Notes: generated by a model not told the origin, from the sequence alone. DNA of 64,000 nt from Bacillus sp. MRMR6 (GCF_001940785.1 NZ_MSLS01000011.1:1-64000); one strand, 5' to 3'; positions 15,346-25,165 are shown, numbered from the stretch's first letter. Translations and numbers: made by a program.

Positions 15346-16124
15346 AAGACCACCTGTTCTAGAGGAAATACAGGACCTTCAACACAAACGCGAACACTTT
15401 TCGTTTCTTTGCCATCCTTAATCGTACAAACACAAGCAAAGCAAACTCCCATGGCACATCCCATGTGTTCCTCAAGGGCAATTTCCCCTCGTAAGCCCTC
15501 TCTTATTGAAATTTTCTGCATTAGATGGGACAATCTTTTCGAGCCGCATGTGTACAAGGCATGAATTTCATTCTCAGCAAGGATCCTGTTTATTAATCTC
15601 TCAACCTTGTTAACTTCACTCGTTCCTTCTTCATCTGTTACTTTATAAACCTTCACGCCAATACTAGTTAAGTATTCGGCTGCTAAAAGATCATTTTGAC
15701 TTCTGGCACTGAGGATGCTGATGACCTGCTTATTTTCACCAACTGCTTTATAGGCTAGTGCTGCTAGGGTCGCAATACCTACACCTCTAGCAAGAAGAAG
15801 AATGGTTTCTTCCGACGGCTTTAATTGAAACCCTGTCCCAAGCGGGCCAAAAATATCTATTTGTCCCCCTGCCTTAAATTCCGTCATCTTCTTTGTTCCT
15901 AGGCCTTTCACCAAGTAGAGAAATTCAAGAGTCTTATTGTCTTCGTCTATTCGGTATACGCTTAATGGACGCCGTAATAACGGATAAATACTGTCACCGC
16001 AAAGAAGATTAAAGAACTGACCTGGCTCAATTGTCTCGCTTATACCACTTGTATCAACTGTCATATGCCAATAGCGATCACTTACTTGCTCATTCGAGAT
16101 GATTCTGACTTGACGTGCTTCCAT
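15342..16124 (-). CDS. pyrK: PyrK-like electron-transfer subunit
   Basis: 260 residues. Ferredoxin-reductase-like FAD domain with 'LLRRPLSVYRI' (49-59) and 'GPLGTGF' (93-99), NAD-binding part with 'LLLARGVGIATLAAL', and a C-terminal 2Fe-2S cluster loop with Cys223, Cys228, Cys231 and Cys247. This is the PyrK partner that passes electrons between NAD(H) and PyrD flavin. Its first 43 bp overlap the end of the M20 gene, so translation is likely coupled. All cofactor residues look intact. Confidence 0.9.
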   Translation of the reverse strand: MEARQVRIISNEQVSDRYWHMTVDTSGISETIEPGQFFNLLCGDSIYPLLRRPLSVYRIDEDNKTLEFLYLVKGLGTKKMTEFKAGGQIDIFGPLGTGFQLKPSEETILLLARGVGIATLAALAYKAVGENKQVISILSARSQNDLLAAEYLTSIGVKVYKVTDEEGTSEVNKVERLINRILAENEIHALYTCGSKRLSHLMQKISIREGLRGEIALEEHMGCAMGVCFACVCTIKDGKETKSVRVCVEGPVFPLEQVVL

Positions 16125-17383
16125 GATGATTCTCCTTCCTCATCTACAATGATGGCATGTAACTTTACTACTTCCTCTAACAATTTAACCCCGCTTGCAA
16201 TATCCTCTTGAGAAGTAAATTCATCTGGATGATGACTTAAACCATCGACAGAAGGAACAAATACTAAAGAAGTGGGCCAGCGTTTCGCCATGTTCATAGC
16301 GTCATGGCCAGCACCGCTTGGCATTAACATATGACTAATCCCTAAATCTTTACAAATATTCGATATAATCTTGGTAATTGACTGGTCTAACATAACGGGT
16401 TCTTCTTCCGTCATCCAATCAATGGAGATGGTGACCCCTCTGTGTTTTTTGATGCTTTCTATCGCAGCTTTGACCTTTGTTAAGACTCGAGTTCTAGAAT
16501 CGCGATCTGTGCTGCGAATATCAACCTTGATTTTGGCCAATCCCGGTACTACATTCATTGCACTAGGATACGCATCTAGGACACCAACAGTTGCAACCGT
16601 TTCGTATTGCTCTTCTGCTATGGCAGCTTTCTCTACTACTAAGGAAAGCTCCGCTGCAGCTAATAAAGCATCACTGCGCTGCTTCATCCCAGTTGTACCT
16701 GAATGTGAGCTTTTCCCTTCAATTGTGATCGCTAATCTTAACGGAGCAGCAATCCCCGTCACGAGGCCAATGGTTTTATCATGATCAATCAATTTGCTTC
16801 CTTGTTCGATATGAAGCTCAAAGAACACTTTTATTTCATGAGCATTTCTTTCAGCCAGTTTGTAGTCTTCTAGGATTAAGTTTTGACTCTCGAAAGCTTC
16901 CCTTAAAGAAATATCATCACGGTCTTTTAAGTGCTGAAGCTTTTCTCCATCCAAATCCCCAATCATCGCCCTGCTGCCTAATGTTGAAAAGTTATATCTA
17001 GAAGACTCTTCACAAGAAAAAACAATAATCTCAATCGGATGGAGTGTGGAAACCTCTTGCTCCACTAAACTAGTGACGACCTCAAGACCTGCAACAACTC
17101 CTAGAGCTCCGTCATATCGTCCACCATTATACACCGTGTCGAGATGAGAACCGATAGCAACAGCAGGTAATGTTGGATCGACCCCGTCACGCCGCGCGAT
17201 AATATTACCGACTGGATCAATCGTAATCTTCATATTGATGTCTTTACACTTTTGGATTAAGTATTGTTTAGCTTTTTGTTCCTCTTCTGTATATGCCAAT
17301 CTAAAATGGCCCTGATCACTATTTCCATATTCATTTATACTATTCAACGTTTCCATCACTCTCGAAATATTCAAAGAAGTCAC
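16082..17383 (-). CDS. M20-family N-carbamoyl amino acid / ureido acid amidohydrolase
   Basis: 433 residues. Metal ligands of the allantoate amidohydrolase / beta-ureidopropionase / L-carbamoylase branch are present: His80 and Asp82 in 'GSHLDTV', Asp91 in 'RYDGALG', the Glu pair 125-126 in 'SCEESSRY', and 'GAGHDAM' late in the chain. The lid domain includes 'IEGKSSHSGTTGM'. Expected to cleave a ureido group, releasing ammonia, CO2 and an amino acid. In this operon N-carbamoyl-aspartate is the logical substrate. GTG 17383 is the assigned start; a later ATG is possible. Confidence 0.85.
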   Translation of the reverse strand: MTSLNISRVMETLNSINEYGNSDQGHFRLAYTEEEQKAKQYLIQKCKDINMKITIDPVGNIIARRDGVDPTLPAVAIGSHLDTVYNGGRYDGALGVVAGLEVVTSLVEQEVSTLHPIEIIVFSCEESSRYNFSTLGSRAMIGDLDGEKLQHLKDRDDISLREAFESQNLILEDYKLAERNAHEIKVFFELHIEQGSKLIDHDKTIGLVTGIAAPLRLAITIEGKSSHSGTTGMKQRSDALLAAAELSLVVEKAAIAEEQYETVATVGVLDAYPSAMNVVPGLAKIKVDIRSTDRDSRTRVLTKVKAAIESIKKHRGVTISIDWMTEEEPVMLDQSITKIISNICKDLGISHMLMPSGAGHDAMNMAKRWPTSLVFVPSVDGLSHHPDEFTSQEDIASGVKLLEEVVKLHAIIVDEEGESSWKHVKSESSRMSK

Positions 17384-17443
17384 CCCATTCCCAATAATCT
17401 CTCTACTATTAAGATACGATAAAGGGACCTCTTAAACATTTGG

Positions 17444-19075
17444 CTAATCAGACGATAAATTAGTTATTCTTTCGTCCTTTTCGATAATAACTGAATAGTA
17501 TTGATGGATTTTCAACCCCATTTGCAACATTAGTTTGTCTTCCGAATTTTGGAGGCTCAGTCCTGTGACTTGTTTAATTTTTTGCAGCCTATATTTAAGT
17601 GTATTCACATGAATAAATAATTGATTCGCTGTTTCCTTAACGGATTCATTACATGAAAAGTACTTCTCTAATGTGGGTATTAATGCCAATTCGTTTTCCT
17701 CATCAAAGGTAATAAGCTTCTTCATGGCTTCGTTATAGAAATGTTTCAGCTCTTGGTGATCTTCAATCAAACCAATTAGCCGATATACCCCAAGATTACT
17801 AAAGTAAATGATTGATTGTTGATTCCATAATTTTGAACCGAGAGTGATCGCCTTTTCTGCTTCCCGGAAACTCTTTCTTAAACCTCTGACTCCTAATTCC
17901 TCAGAACCTATACCAAGTCTGATCCCAACTTGCACAATCTGCTCAACCAAAACAGGAATACGTCCGATTATTTTTTTGAGTTCATGATCTGATTTATTTT
18001 TTCGAGGTAGTAACAACAGGATGGAACTCCTGATGGTTCCGACCAAAGCCTCCGACTCCACGACTCGTATGGAAGCTTCAATTTCACTTAAGGATTTGGA
18101 AATCACCTCATTATTGAACTGTTCTTTCTCACTTATAATGACGCATACATAGGAGTCCTTTTCTCTAAGACCGAATGTTTTCCCTCTCTCTACCAAGTCC
18201 TGGAGATTAATTTCTTGATTGAATAGTAAATCCCGAAGAAAATCATTTTTGTACTGCCGTTCAATGTCGTATCGAACCTTTTTCCTTAAAAATTCAAGAG
18301 AAAGCAGTGATGCTGCTTTCTCTTGAATGGCGAGATCAACTTCCATGAACTCTAAACTATAATTCCAGCAGGTGATGGTCCCATAAAGATCCCCATCGAT
18401 TATAATTGGAGCCACAATACACGATTCATCTTGCCCCTCACGGTTTTGACGAATCATCCTAATAGGACGCTGAATGACTTCTATCTCTTTTATTTGTTCC
18501 GCGTTCATTGGCATTAAGCATTCCTCTTTGTTTAAAACTTGGATATATGGGATATGGCTTTCCAATAAAACCTTGCTTTTTGTTAAAAAAGATAGAGTAC
18601 TAATGAATTGATTGAAATCACTATTCGTAATTGATATTTCATTTAATAGCCTAGTAGCCTGTTCTAAGTCCTCCTGTAAAACGACTTTTTCATTAAAGAT
18701 TGCATTCATGGCAGGGGATAAGATATCTAAGTAACTGACTTCTTGAGGTATTTCAATGAGAGTAATTCCGTACTGATTCGCTTTATCAATCATTCCCTGA
18801 GGGATTGCATCAATAAAACGAATTGGCTTAATGGCTAATGCTGTTGTACCAACTGCATTCAGCTTTTCGATAAGCTGAATTTGAGCCCCGGGGTCATCCT
18901 TAATTGGGTAGAGACTAGTCAACAACAATTCATTCCCTTTTAACCAGTTGACAATATCAGGGACCTCCATAACAGTTACGTAGGTTACTAAACTTTCAAT
19001 CCCGCTATGACCAGCTATCACCTTACATTCTCGCAGCCCGCCTACTTTTAATAAATTTTTCAAAGGAATACCCAT
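17444..19075 (-). CDS. PucR-family transcriptional regulator
   Basis: 543 residues in the order typical of PucR: N-terminal PucR sensor domain (about 5-125, starting 'LKNLLKVGGLRECKVIAG'), a central region with degenerate GGDEF-like fold (about 290-420) and a C-terminal helix-turn-helix (about 480-530, 'ETANQLFIHVNTLKYRLQ'). B. subtilis PucR activates purine catabolism in response to allantoin-type intermediates. Here the gene lies within the cluster between transporter and enzyme genes, so it very likely senses the substrate or an intermediate. RBS GGGAGGG lies 5 bp before ATG. Confidence 0.9.
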   Translation of the reverse strand: MGIPLKNLLKVGGLRECKVIAGHSGIESLVTYVTVMEVPDIVNWLKGNELLLTSLYPIKDDPGAQIQLIEKLNAVGTTALAIKPIRFIDAIPQGMIDKANQYGITLIEIPQEVSYLDILSPAMNAIFNEKVVLQEDLEQATRLLNEISITNSDFNQFISTLSFLTKSKVLLESHIPYIQVLNKEECLMPMNAEQIKEIEVIQRPIRMIRQNREGQDESCIVAPIIIDGDLYGTITCWNYSLEFMEVDLAIQEKAASLLSLEFLRKKVRYDIERQYKNDFLRDLLFNQEINLQDLVERGKTFGLREKDSYVCVIISEKEQFNNEVISKSLSEIEASIRVVESEALVGTIRSSILLLLPRKNKSDHELKKIIGRIPVLVEQIVQVGIRLGIGSEELGVRGLRKSFREAEKAITLGSKLWNQQSIIYFSNLGVYRLIGLIEDHQELKHFYNEAMKKLITFDEENELALIPTLEKYFSCNESVKETANQLFIHVNTLKYRLQKIKQVTGLSLQNSEDKLMLQMGLKIHQYYSVIIEKDERITNLSSD

Positions 19076-19149
19076 CTAATCCCTCCCAAAAACGCAGATT
19101 TTTCCAACTACACTAGTTTGGTTGGAATATGTAAACAAGCTGTAAAGCT

Positions 19150-20424
19150 TTATTCCATTAATCTAAGCAGAAACAAAGAAGCATCTGGAACATACGTGAT
19201 AATTAATAAACCAACAAAGTTGAAGGCAAAAAATCTTAATATTCCCGGCATCATTTCCTGGATCTTTAAATTGGTTAATCCTTGAGTAACAAATAAATTC
19301 AATCCAAAGGGCGGTGTGTACATTCCAATCGCTAAGTTAGAGATGATGATGATTCCTAGATGTACAGGATCAATTCCCATTGCCACAGCAGTTGGGAAAA
19401 TTAAAGGTGCCACAATAATAATCGCCGCGACTCCTTCCATAAACATACCTAGAATCAGAAGAACAAAGTTTAGCACCAATAGGAACATGATTGAATTATC
19501 GATATTCGAAGTAATCCACATGGCGATATGCTGTGGTACTTGACCTCTCGTTAACATCCAGCCAAGAACCTGGGCAGATGCCACTAAGACAAGCACTTGT
19601 GCGGAAAGAACCGCTGAATCCACACATACCTTATAAAGGCTTTTTAAATTCATTTCTTTGTATACAAATAAGCTAATAAATAGAGCATACACGGCAGATA
19701 CACCCGCCGCTTCCGTTGGGGTAAAGACTCCTCCATAAATTCCTCCAAGGATAATAACAGGAATCATTAACGCCCATACTGCCTTTTTAGTGGAGTCCCA
19801 TACTTCACTCGCACTAGCCTTCTTATCTCTAGGAAGGTTATTTCTTTTCGCATACATATAGATATACAAGATGGACGATAATCCAAATATAAGACCCGCA
19901 CCAATCCCGGCAATAAACAAGCTTCCCACAGAAACTCCTGTTACAGAACCGAAGATAATTAAGGTAATACTAGGCGGAATGATTAACGAAACCGCACCTG
20001 ATGAGGCTAATAATCCAGCTGCAAACCATTTATCATATTTTCCGCGAAGCATTTCCGGATACATAATCTTACCAATGGCAATTACAGTTGCCGGACTCGA
20101 ACCTGATAGAGCACCAAAGAACATACTCGATATTTGGGTCGTCATTGCGACCCCCCCCGCTAAATGCCCTACTAATCCTCGCGCCCAACGCAATATACGT
20201 TTAGATAACCCACCAACTTCCATGATGTTAGCTGCAAAAATAAAAAACGGAAGGGCCATTAAGGCAAATTGGTCAATACCGCCAAAGAGGCGTTGAATTA
20301 AGATCATAGGCTGAATATCCGTCATGAACAAAACGGTCAAGAAAGATGAGATGGTAAGAGCAACAAATATGGGAGTACTACTAAATAAAAAGAAGAATAT
20401 TAAGATTATTAAAAGTAAAATCAT
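19150..20424 (-). CDS. dctM: TRAP transporter large membrane subunit
   Basis: 424 residues, about 12 hydrophobic segments. DctM family landmarks are 'FGALSGSSPATVIAIGKIMYP', 'SGAVSLIIPPSITLIIFG' and 'GIIIISNLAIGMYTPPFGLNLF'. It is the ion-coupled translocation subunit of a tripartite ATP-independent periplasmic transporter, a class that mostly carries carboxylates. Overlaps the dctQ stop by 4 bp. A carboxylated pyrimidine such as orotate would be a suitable cargo given the enzymes in the operon. Confidence 0.93.
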   Translation of the reverse strand: MILLLIILIFFFLFSSTPIFVALTISSFLTVLFMTDIQPMILIQRLFGGIDQFALMALPFFIFAANIMEVGGLSKRILRWARGLVGHLAGGVAMTTQISSMFFGALSGSSPATVIAIGKIMYPEMLRGKYDKWFAAGLLASSGAVSLIIPPSITLIIFGSVTGVSVGSLFIAGIGAGLIFGLSSILYIYMYAKRNNLPRDKKASASEVWDSTKKAVWALMIPVIILGGIYGGVFTPTEAAGVSAVYALFISLFVYKEMNLKSLYKVCVDSAVLSAQVLVLVASAQVLGWMLTRGQVPQHIAMWITSNIDNSIMFLLVLNFVLLILGMFMEGVAAIIIVAPLIFPTAVAMGIDPVHLGIIIISNLAIGMYTPPFGLNLFVTQGLTNLKIQEMMPGILRFFAFNFVGLLIITYVPDASLFLLRLME

Positions 20425-20909
20425 ATCTTAGACTCCTCGATGGAATTGGTTGTAAAGTTTTTAAATTGATTAAATACATTTGAAACGAGATGAATCAAAG
20501 ATAAAGCAGCACCCACTGGAATCCCTAAGTACACCCAGTACATCTTTATTTGAAGTGAAGGTGTAATTTGCCCCGTATTCATGCTGAACTTCACCAGCTC
20601 TGTTCCATACCTAACTAAGAAAATCATAAGAATGATCGATACAATATTAACAAGGATCCCAATCACATTGTTCCATTTTTTCGAGACGAATTCTAGGAAG
20701 AAATCAATACCCACATGCAACCCTCTGCTAAAACAAACACTGCATCCAATAAAGGTGATCCAAATCATCACATATCTAATGAATTCCTCTGCCCAATTGG
20801 TATTTGCACTAAATACATAGCGTAGGACAATGTTAACAAATAATACCAATGTCGCTAGAGCAATGCTTGTCCCTAAAAAGGCTTCCTCGATTCTTTTTAG
20901 CCATTTCAT
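20421..20909 (-). CDS. dctQ: TRAP transporter small membrane subunit
   Basis: About 162 residues, four transmembrane helices, DctQ family (start 'MKWLKRIEEAFLG', loop 'RYVFSANTNWAEEFIRY' and 'SRGLHVGIDFF'). The start is placed at ATG 20909, which has GGGAG about 11 bp upstream and gives a normal DctQ length; an in-frame ATG at 20975 would add 22 residues with no RBS. It stabilises the transporter with DctM. Confidence 0.88.
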   Translation of the reverse strand: MKWLKRIEEAFLGTSIALATLVLFVNIVLRYVFSANTNWAEEFIRYVMIWITFIGCSVCFSRGLHVGIDFFLEFVSKKWNNVIGILVNIVSIILMIFLVRYGTELVKFSMNTGQITPSLQIKMYWVYLGIPVGAALSLIHLVSNVFNQFKNFTTNSIEESKI

Positions 20910-21006
20910 TCCGCTTATTCTCCCTTCCGTCTCAAATATTCCATATAAAGTAAAAGAAGGAATAGCAATATTCATTGACTAATCCCTTGTTTTACATGGT
21001 TTTTAA

Positions 21007-22062
21007 TTATTTTTGCACTTTTTCAATTGCTTCGTATAGCTTATCTAACAATTCCAATTGTTCCGGCTTATTATAAACCTTTTTGTGCATAGGCAATGAT
21101 GCTTCACGGAATGCAGCAATTTCTTCCTCCGTTAATTCATAATAATTTACACCACTGTCTTTAATTTTTTGGATATAATCCGCTTCAACGGAAGCTAGTT
21201 TTTCTCTTGCTGCATTATGTCCTTCTATTTCCGCTTCAGCAAGAACTTCCTTTAACTGATCCGATAAGCCATCGTACCAAGGCTTGTTCGCCATAAGCAC
21301 ATATGTCATCGTGCCATGGTAGCTTTGGATAATATTCTTTTGTACTTCATGGTAATTATTTAAGAAGATAGTTTGTAATGGGTTTTCTTGTCCGTCAACT
21401 ACACCCTGTTGAAGTGAGTTGTATACTTCAGAATACGGAACAGGAATAGCAGTTCCTCCCCAATTTTCATATTGTGCAATTAAGAGCGGGGATTCCATTA
21501 CACGCATGGTCAGTCCTTTAAAATCTTCTGGCATATGGATTTCCTTCTTACCTGTAGTAAATAGTTTAAATCCACCCGGCCAGTAGCCAAGACCTTTAAA
21601 TCCACCTTTGTCAAGGGTTCCTAATAACTCTTTTCCAACTTCACCATCTAACACTTCATAAGTTTGTTCTTTATCTGCTGGCCATAGATAAGGAAGGTCA
21701 ATCGCTTTAATATCATCAACAAACGGTGAAACAACTGCAGTCGGCTGCATGGTGATATTGATTTCACCGATTTGAGTTCCTTCAACTTGCTCACGCAAAC
21801 TTCCTAATTGAGAGGCAGGAAAAATGTTTACAGTTACCTTACCTCCTGTTTTTTCTTCAACGATTTTTTTGAACTGTTCTGCCCCTACATGTTCAGGACT
21901 TTCAATCGGCTGATTATGACTGAAGGTAATTTCTAAAGTTTCAAATTCTCCTGATTTAGTTCCTTCGTTTGAAGCAGAGTCAGAACCACCACTATTACTA
22001 TTACACGCTGCCAAGCTAAAAACTAGTAATGCTGAGAAAATTAAAATCAAATACTTTTTCAC
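21007..22062 (-). CDS. dctP: TRAP transporter substrate-binding lipoprotein
   Basis: 351 residues from GTG 22062 with GGGGGG 7 bp upstream. Lipoprotein signal ends at 'SLAACN'. The mature protein has the DctP fold: 'EITFSHNQPIESPEHVGAEQ', 'NIFPASQLGSLREQVEG', the conserved Arg region 'GLTMRVMESPLLI' that binds the substrate carboxylate, and 'VVDGQENPLQTIFLNNYHEV'. It captures the ligand outside the cell. First gene of the cluster. Confidence 0.92.
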   Translation of the reverse strand: MKKYLILIFSALLVFSLAACNSNSGGSDSASNEGTKSGEFETLEITFSHNQPIESPEHVGAEQFKKIVEEKTGGKVTVNIFPASQLGSLREQVEGTQIGEINITMQPTAVVSPFVDDIKAIDLPYLWPADKEQTYEVLDGEVGKELLGTLDKGGFKGLGYWPGGFKLFTTGKKEIHMPEDFKGLTMRVMESPLLIAQYENWGGTAIPVPYSEVYNSLQQGVVDGQENPLQTIFLNNYHEVQKNIIQSYHGTMTYVLMANKPWYDGLSDQLKEVLAEAEIEGHNAAREKLASVEADYIQKIKDSGVNYYELTEEEIAAFREASLPMHKKVYNKPEQLELLDKLYEAIEKVQK

Positions 22063-22430
22063 TGTTTTCCCCCCGATTTTTCTGATTTTTTTAATTTTAT
22101 AGGTAATTTAGACGAAAAACAACAAATTTCTCATCTAATTACAAAAAAATGCGCCTTTTTCTACTCAATTCCGAATAATGTCATATAATGTAACACCAAA
22201 TGTTATGTTTTTATCATACCATGAACCAGATCAAAACTTCATAGTTGATATAGACAAAATAAACAATAGAAAATTATCCAAATAGACATATATTTCTGAA
22301 TTTTTTATTTATAGATAAAAATAGATCATTAAAGGCATTATTATTTTCCAATTTTCATATTCCTTTCAGTTAACTCCCTTATACATTTCTCTAATCCCCA
22401 CTAATATATTATTTAGCATGATATATTTCA
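22063..22430. promoter_or_regulatory. Upstream region of the TRAP/pyrimidine cluster, with operator candidate
   Basis: AT-rich 368-bp gap holding the control region of the cluster. TAACA (22191-22195) and TGTTA (22201-22205) form a 5-5-5 inverted repeat. Its minus-strand centre CATTTGGTGTTA loosely recalls the PucR box of B. subtilis (C-N-TTGGTTAA). A second imperfect repeat (22107-22142) lies in the predicted leader. No clean -35/-10 pair could be fixed by eye. Confidence 0.35.
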
Positions 22431-22802
22431 TTATACTTCTTTGGGAATATCCCATATAAAATAATGCCTTGAATATTGTCTTGTACTAATAGTGATCACT
22501 TTTTTGTTTTTTTCAAAGACCAGGCCAGAACCCATTTGTTCTTTAAATACCCAACCTTCACCTTTCATAAACTCCTTAGCCATACCTAAAGGATACTTTT
22601 CCTCATATTCAGATACATATCTGATTACGTTCGTTGTTTCTAACACTTTTTCGTATCCATTATTGGATAGTTCATGTTTGCTAATTGCGACTAAATACGG
22701 AATAGGATTGCCTTCTTGAGTTAAGGCACTTCCAAATCTTAATCCTACTAAACTAAAAATTAACAAAAAGAACAGCAACACTACTATTAAAACTATTTTC
22801 AA
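22431..22802 (-). CDS. Small membrane-anchored protein
   Basis: About 123 residues from TTG 22802, chosen because GGAGGGGG lies 6 bp upstream; the longer reading up to 22898 runs through a terminator hairpin. One N-terminal transmembrane helix (2-20) then a soluble domain with 'VRYVSEYEEKYPLGMAKEF'-like and 'WVFKEQMGSGLVFEK' patterns. No family recognised; function unknown. Confidence 0.6.
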   Translation of the reverse strand: MKIVLIVVLLFFLLIFSLVGLRFGSALTQEGNPIPYLVAISKHELSNNGYEKVLETTNVIRYVSEYEEKYPLGMAKEFMKGEGWVFKEQMGSGLVFEKNKKVITISTRQYSRHYFIWDIPKEV

Positions 22803-22820
22803 AATTCCCCCTCCTCGTCG

Positions 22821-22854
22821 TAAAAAATAGAGAACAGTGACTGTCACTGTTCTC
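22821..22854 (-). terminator. Terminator of the esterase gene
   Basis: Perfect palindrome, arms GAGAACAGTGAC (22830-22841) and GTCACTGTTCTC (22843-22854), followed on the minus strand by TATTTTTTAC. It lies between the esterase stop (22917) and the next gene, so it could also attenuate that gene. Confidence 0.8.
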
Positions 22855-22916
22855 ATGTCTACTATCATATATATCGTACTATAAATCACTATAACCAACT
22901 AGTAAGTGATATTTCC

Positions 22917-23866
22917 CTATACCTCAACTGTTTGAGGTTGGAAAGCTTTAATCAGCGCCTGAACATATTCATTTTTTGCCTGTTTCCCTATTTCCGAAGT
23001 CGGATTTAAGAGTTCAAAACCATGATAGGCACCAGGATAAAGGTGAAATTCTACTGGAACACCGGCTTGCGCCAATTTCGCTACATATTCAATCGTTTCA
23101 TCACGGAAGGGATCCAACTGACCCACGCAAGTAAACGTTGGCGGCAGGTTAGACAAATTTTTTGCTCTGGCCGGTGCCGCATAGGGTGAAATTTCTCCGT
23201 TTGCATGTTCCCCTAAATACATTCTCCAGCCAGCTAAGTTGTTTCCACGATTCCAGATGGCACGTTGGTCTGTAATTTCGTAACTGGACGGTGTTACATT
23301 ACGATCATCAATCATAGGGTACAGCGGCATTTGGAATGAGATGGCCGGGCCCCCACGATCACGGGCTAACAAACTTAAAGCGGCTGTCAATCCACCCCCA
23401 GCACTTTGACCTGCCACCGCAACACGCGACACATCGATATTCAACTCTGCTGCGGAGTTTGTCATCCATACCAAAGCAGCATAACAGTCTTCAAGTGGTG
23501 CAGGATATGGATACTCTGGGGCAAGACGGTAATCAACAGAGACTACTACACACTCGGCCTTCTCCGCAAAGAGTTGGCAGTCCCCATCAGAGCCCTCCAC
23601 ATCTCCTAATACATAACCTCCTCCATGGATAAACAACAAAGCTGGAAGTTTTGCTCCATTTCGAGATACTGGTTCATAAATCTTCACCTTCATATCCTGT
23701 CCATCCCCACCAGGTATGTTTCGCGCATTAATGTTAACGCTTACAGACTTCTCAATGGGAAACGCTGGAGCTTGCCTTGCTGCCTCCAAACTTCGGGAAG
23801 ATTAAGCGGCGGGAAAACCGTAAGCATTTCTCTCAATTCTGGGGCAACCCTATTCATAAAATCCAT
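22917..23866 (-). pseudogene. HSL-type (LipH) alpha/beta hydrolase with N-terminal frameshift
   Basis: The main frame (22917-23789, about 290 codons) has the hormone-sensitive-lipase esterase signature 'FIHGGGYVLGD', the nucleophile 'VAGQSAGGG', Asp in 'GQLDPFRDE' and His in 'GAYHGFELL'. It lacks a sensible start. Just upstream, in another frame, is ATG 23866 with RBS AGGAGG and 26 codons reading 'MDFMNRVAPELREML' to 'LNLPEV', the usual N-terminus of this family. One T missing from a run at 23788-23790 (GAAGTTTGG instead of GAAGTTTTGG) explains the break. It is either a recent pseudogene or a sequencing error. Confidence 0.8.
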
Positions 23867-24128
23867 ACAAAATAACCTCCTATGATCGTATCTACATACA
23901 CTATATTTTTTATGAGTTATCAGAAGCTCGTACAGTAATCATATGTTTTTCATTTTAAGTTAGTACGTATTAGTAGACTTTAGACCTATTATTTTTAATA
24001 CTTTAAAAGCTATATCTCGGCATCTATTAGGATCCATAATGTATAACTCGCAATGAAACCGACAAACCTATCTTTGAAATAGCGAGCATTTTATTAAACT
24101 TCATATACGGTTTTATAGGAGGAGTACC

Positions 24129-25118
24129 ATGGAAAATGTTTTTGATTACGAAGATATTCAATTGATTCCAGCAAAAAGTATGGTAGATAGCCGTTCTGAA
24201 TGTGATACGACGGTCTTCTTTGGAGGCCGTCAATTTAAGTTGCCTGTGGTGCCAGCAAATATGCAGACCATTATGGACGAAAAAATCGCCACATACTTAG
24301 CGGAAAATGGGTATTTCTATATTATGCATCGTTTTGAACCAGAAAAGCGGCTAGCTTTTATAAAAGATATGAATACTCGTGGGCTATACTCTTCTATTAG
24401 CGTGGGCGTCAAAGAAGATGAGTATCAGTTCATCCAACAAATAGCAGCTGAAAAGCTCTCTCCAGAGTATATTACCATCGATATCGCACATGGCCATTCA
24501 AATGCTGTAATCAAGATGATTCAACATATCAAAAAACACCTGCCAAGTAGTTTTGTGATTGCCGGAAATGTTGGGACACCAGAAGCAATAAGAGAATTAG
24601 AACATGCTGGGGCCGATGCGACTAAAGTAGGAATTGGACCTGGCAAGGTTTGCATTACGAAGATTAAAACAGGCTTTGGAACCGGCGGCTGGCAATTGGC
24701 AGCCCTTCGCTGGTGTGCAAAAGCAGCCAGCAAGCCGATTATTGCCGATGGCGGAATCCGTACACATGGAGATATTGCAAAATCAATTAGATTTGGAGCA
24801 ACGATGGTGATGATTGGTTCATTATTTGCAGGTCACGAAGAGTCACCGGGTGAAACCATTGAAGATGAGAAGGATGGTAAGCTCTATAAAGAATACTTCG
24901 GCTCAGCCTCAGAGTTTCAGAAAGGAGAACGAAAAAATGTCGAAGGGAAAAAAATGTTAGTAGAGCATAAAGGATTTTTGAAGGATACATTGATAGAAAT
25001 GGAGCAAGATCTTCAATCCTCTATTTCCTATGCAGGTGGGAGCAAGCTAGACGCTATCCGTCATGTCGATTACGTCGTTGTGAAAAATTCTATCTTTAAT
25101 GGAGATCGGACCTACTAA
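24129..25118 (+). CDS. guaC: GMP reductase
   Basis: 329 residues, IMPDH/GMPR TIM barrel without CBS domains. Active-site loop '[20 protein letters not shown]' has Cys175 and the flap Lys; 'FYIMHRF' and '[16 protein letters not shown]' bind the ribose phosphate; '[10 protein letters not shown]' is the C-terminal flap of the GuaC 2 type. Converts GMP to IMP with NADPH, balancing purine pools. RBS TAGGAGGAG lies 6 bp before ATG. No purine riboswitch is evident upstream. Ends in a strong terminator. Confidence 0.95.
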   Translation: MENVFDYEDIQLIPAKSMVDSRSECDTTVFFGGRQFKLPVVPANMQTIMDEKIATYLAENGYFYIMHRFEPEKRLAFIKDMNTRGLYSSISVGVKEDEYQFIQQIAAEKLSPEYITIDIAHGHSNAVIKMIQHIKKHLPSSFVIAGNVGTPEAIRELEHAGADATKVGIGPGKVCITKIKTGFGTGGWQLAALRWCAKAASKPIIADGGIRTHGDIAKSIRFGATMVMIGSLFAGHEESPGETIEDEKDGKLYKEYFGSASEFQKGERKNVEGKKMLVEHKGFLKDTLIEMEQDLQSSISYAGGSKLDAIRHVDYVVVKNSIFNGDRTY

Positions 25119-25121
25119 CGT

Positions 25122-25165
25122 ACTGAGGGTGTCCTAGGGACACCCTCAGTTATTACTTATTATTT
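25122..25165 (+). terminator. Terminator of guaC
   Basis: 13-bp perfect stem ACTGAGGGTGTCC (25122-25134) with GGACACCCTCAGT (25138-25150), followed by TATTACTTATTATTTTT. It also covers the end of the convergent small gene at 25153. Confidence 0.85.

Noticed and set aside
23890-24128. Purine riboswitch upstream of guaC
   Set aside because: The loop motifs and the conserved TATA..CTAC..CCGTAAA..GACTA pattern are not found; only scattered partial matches.
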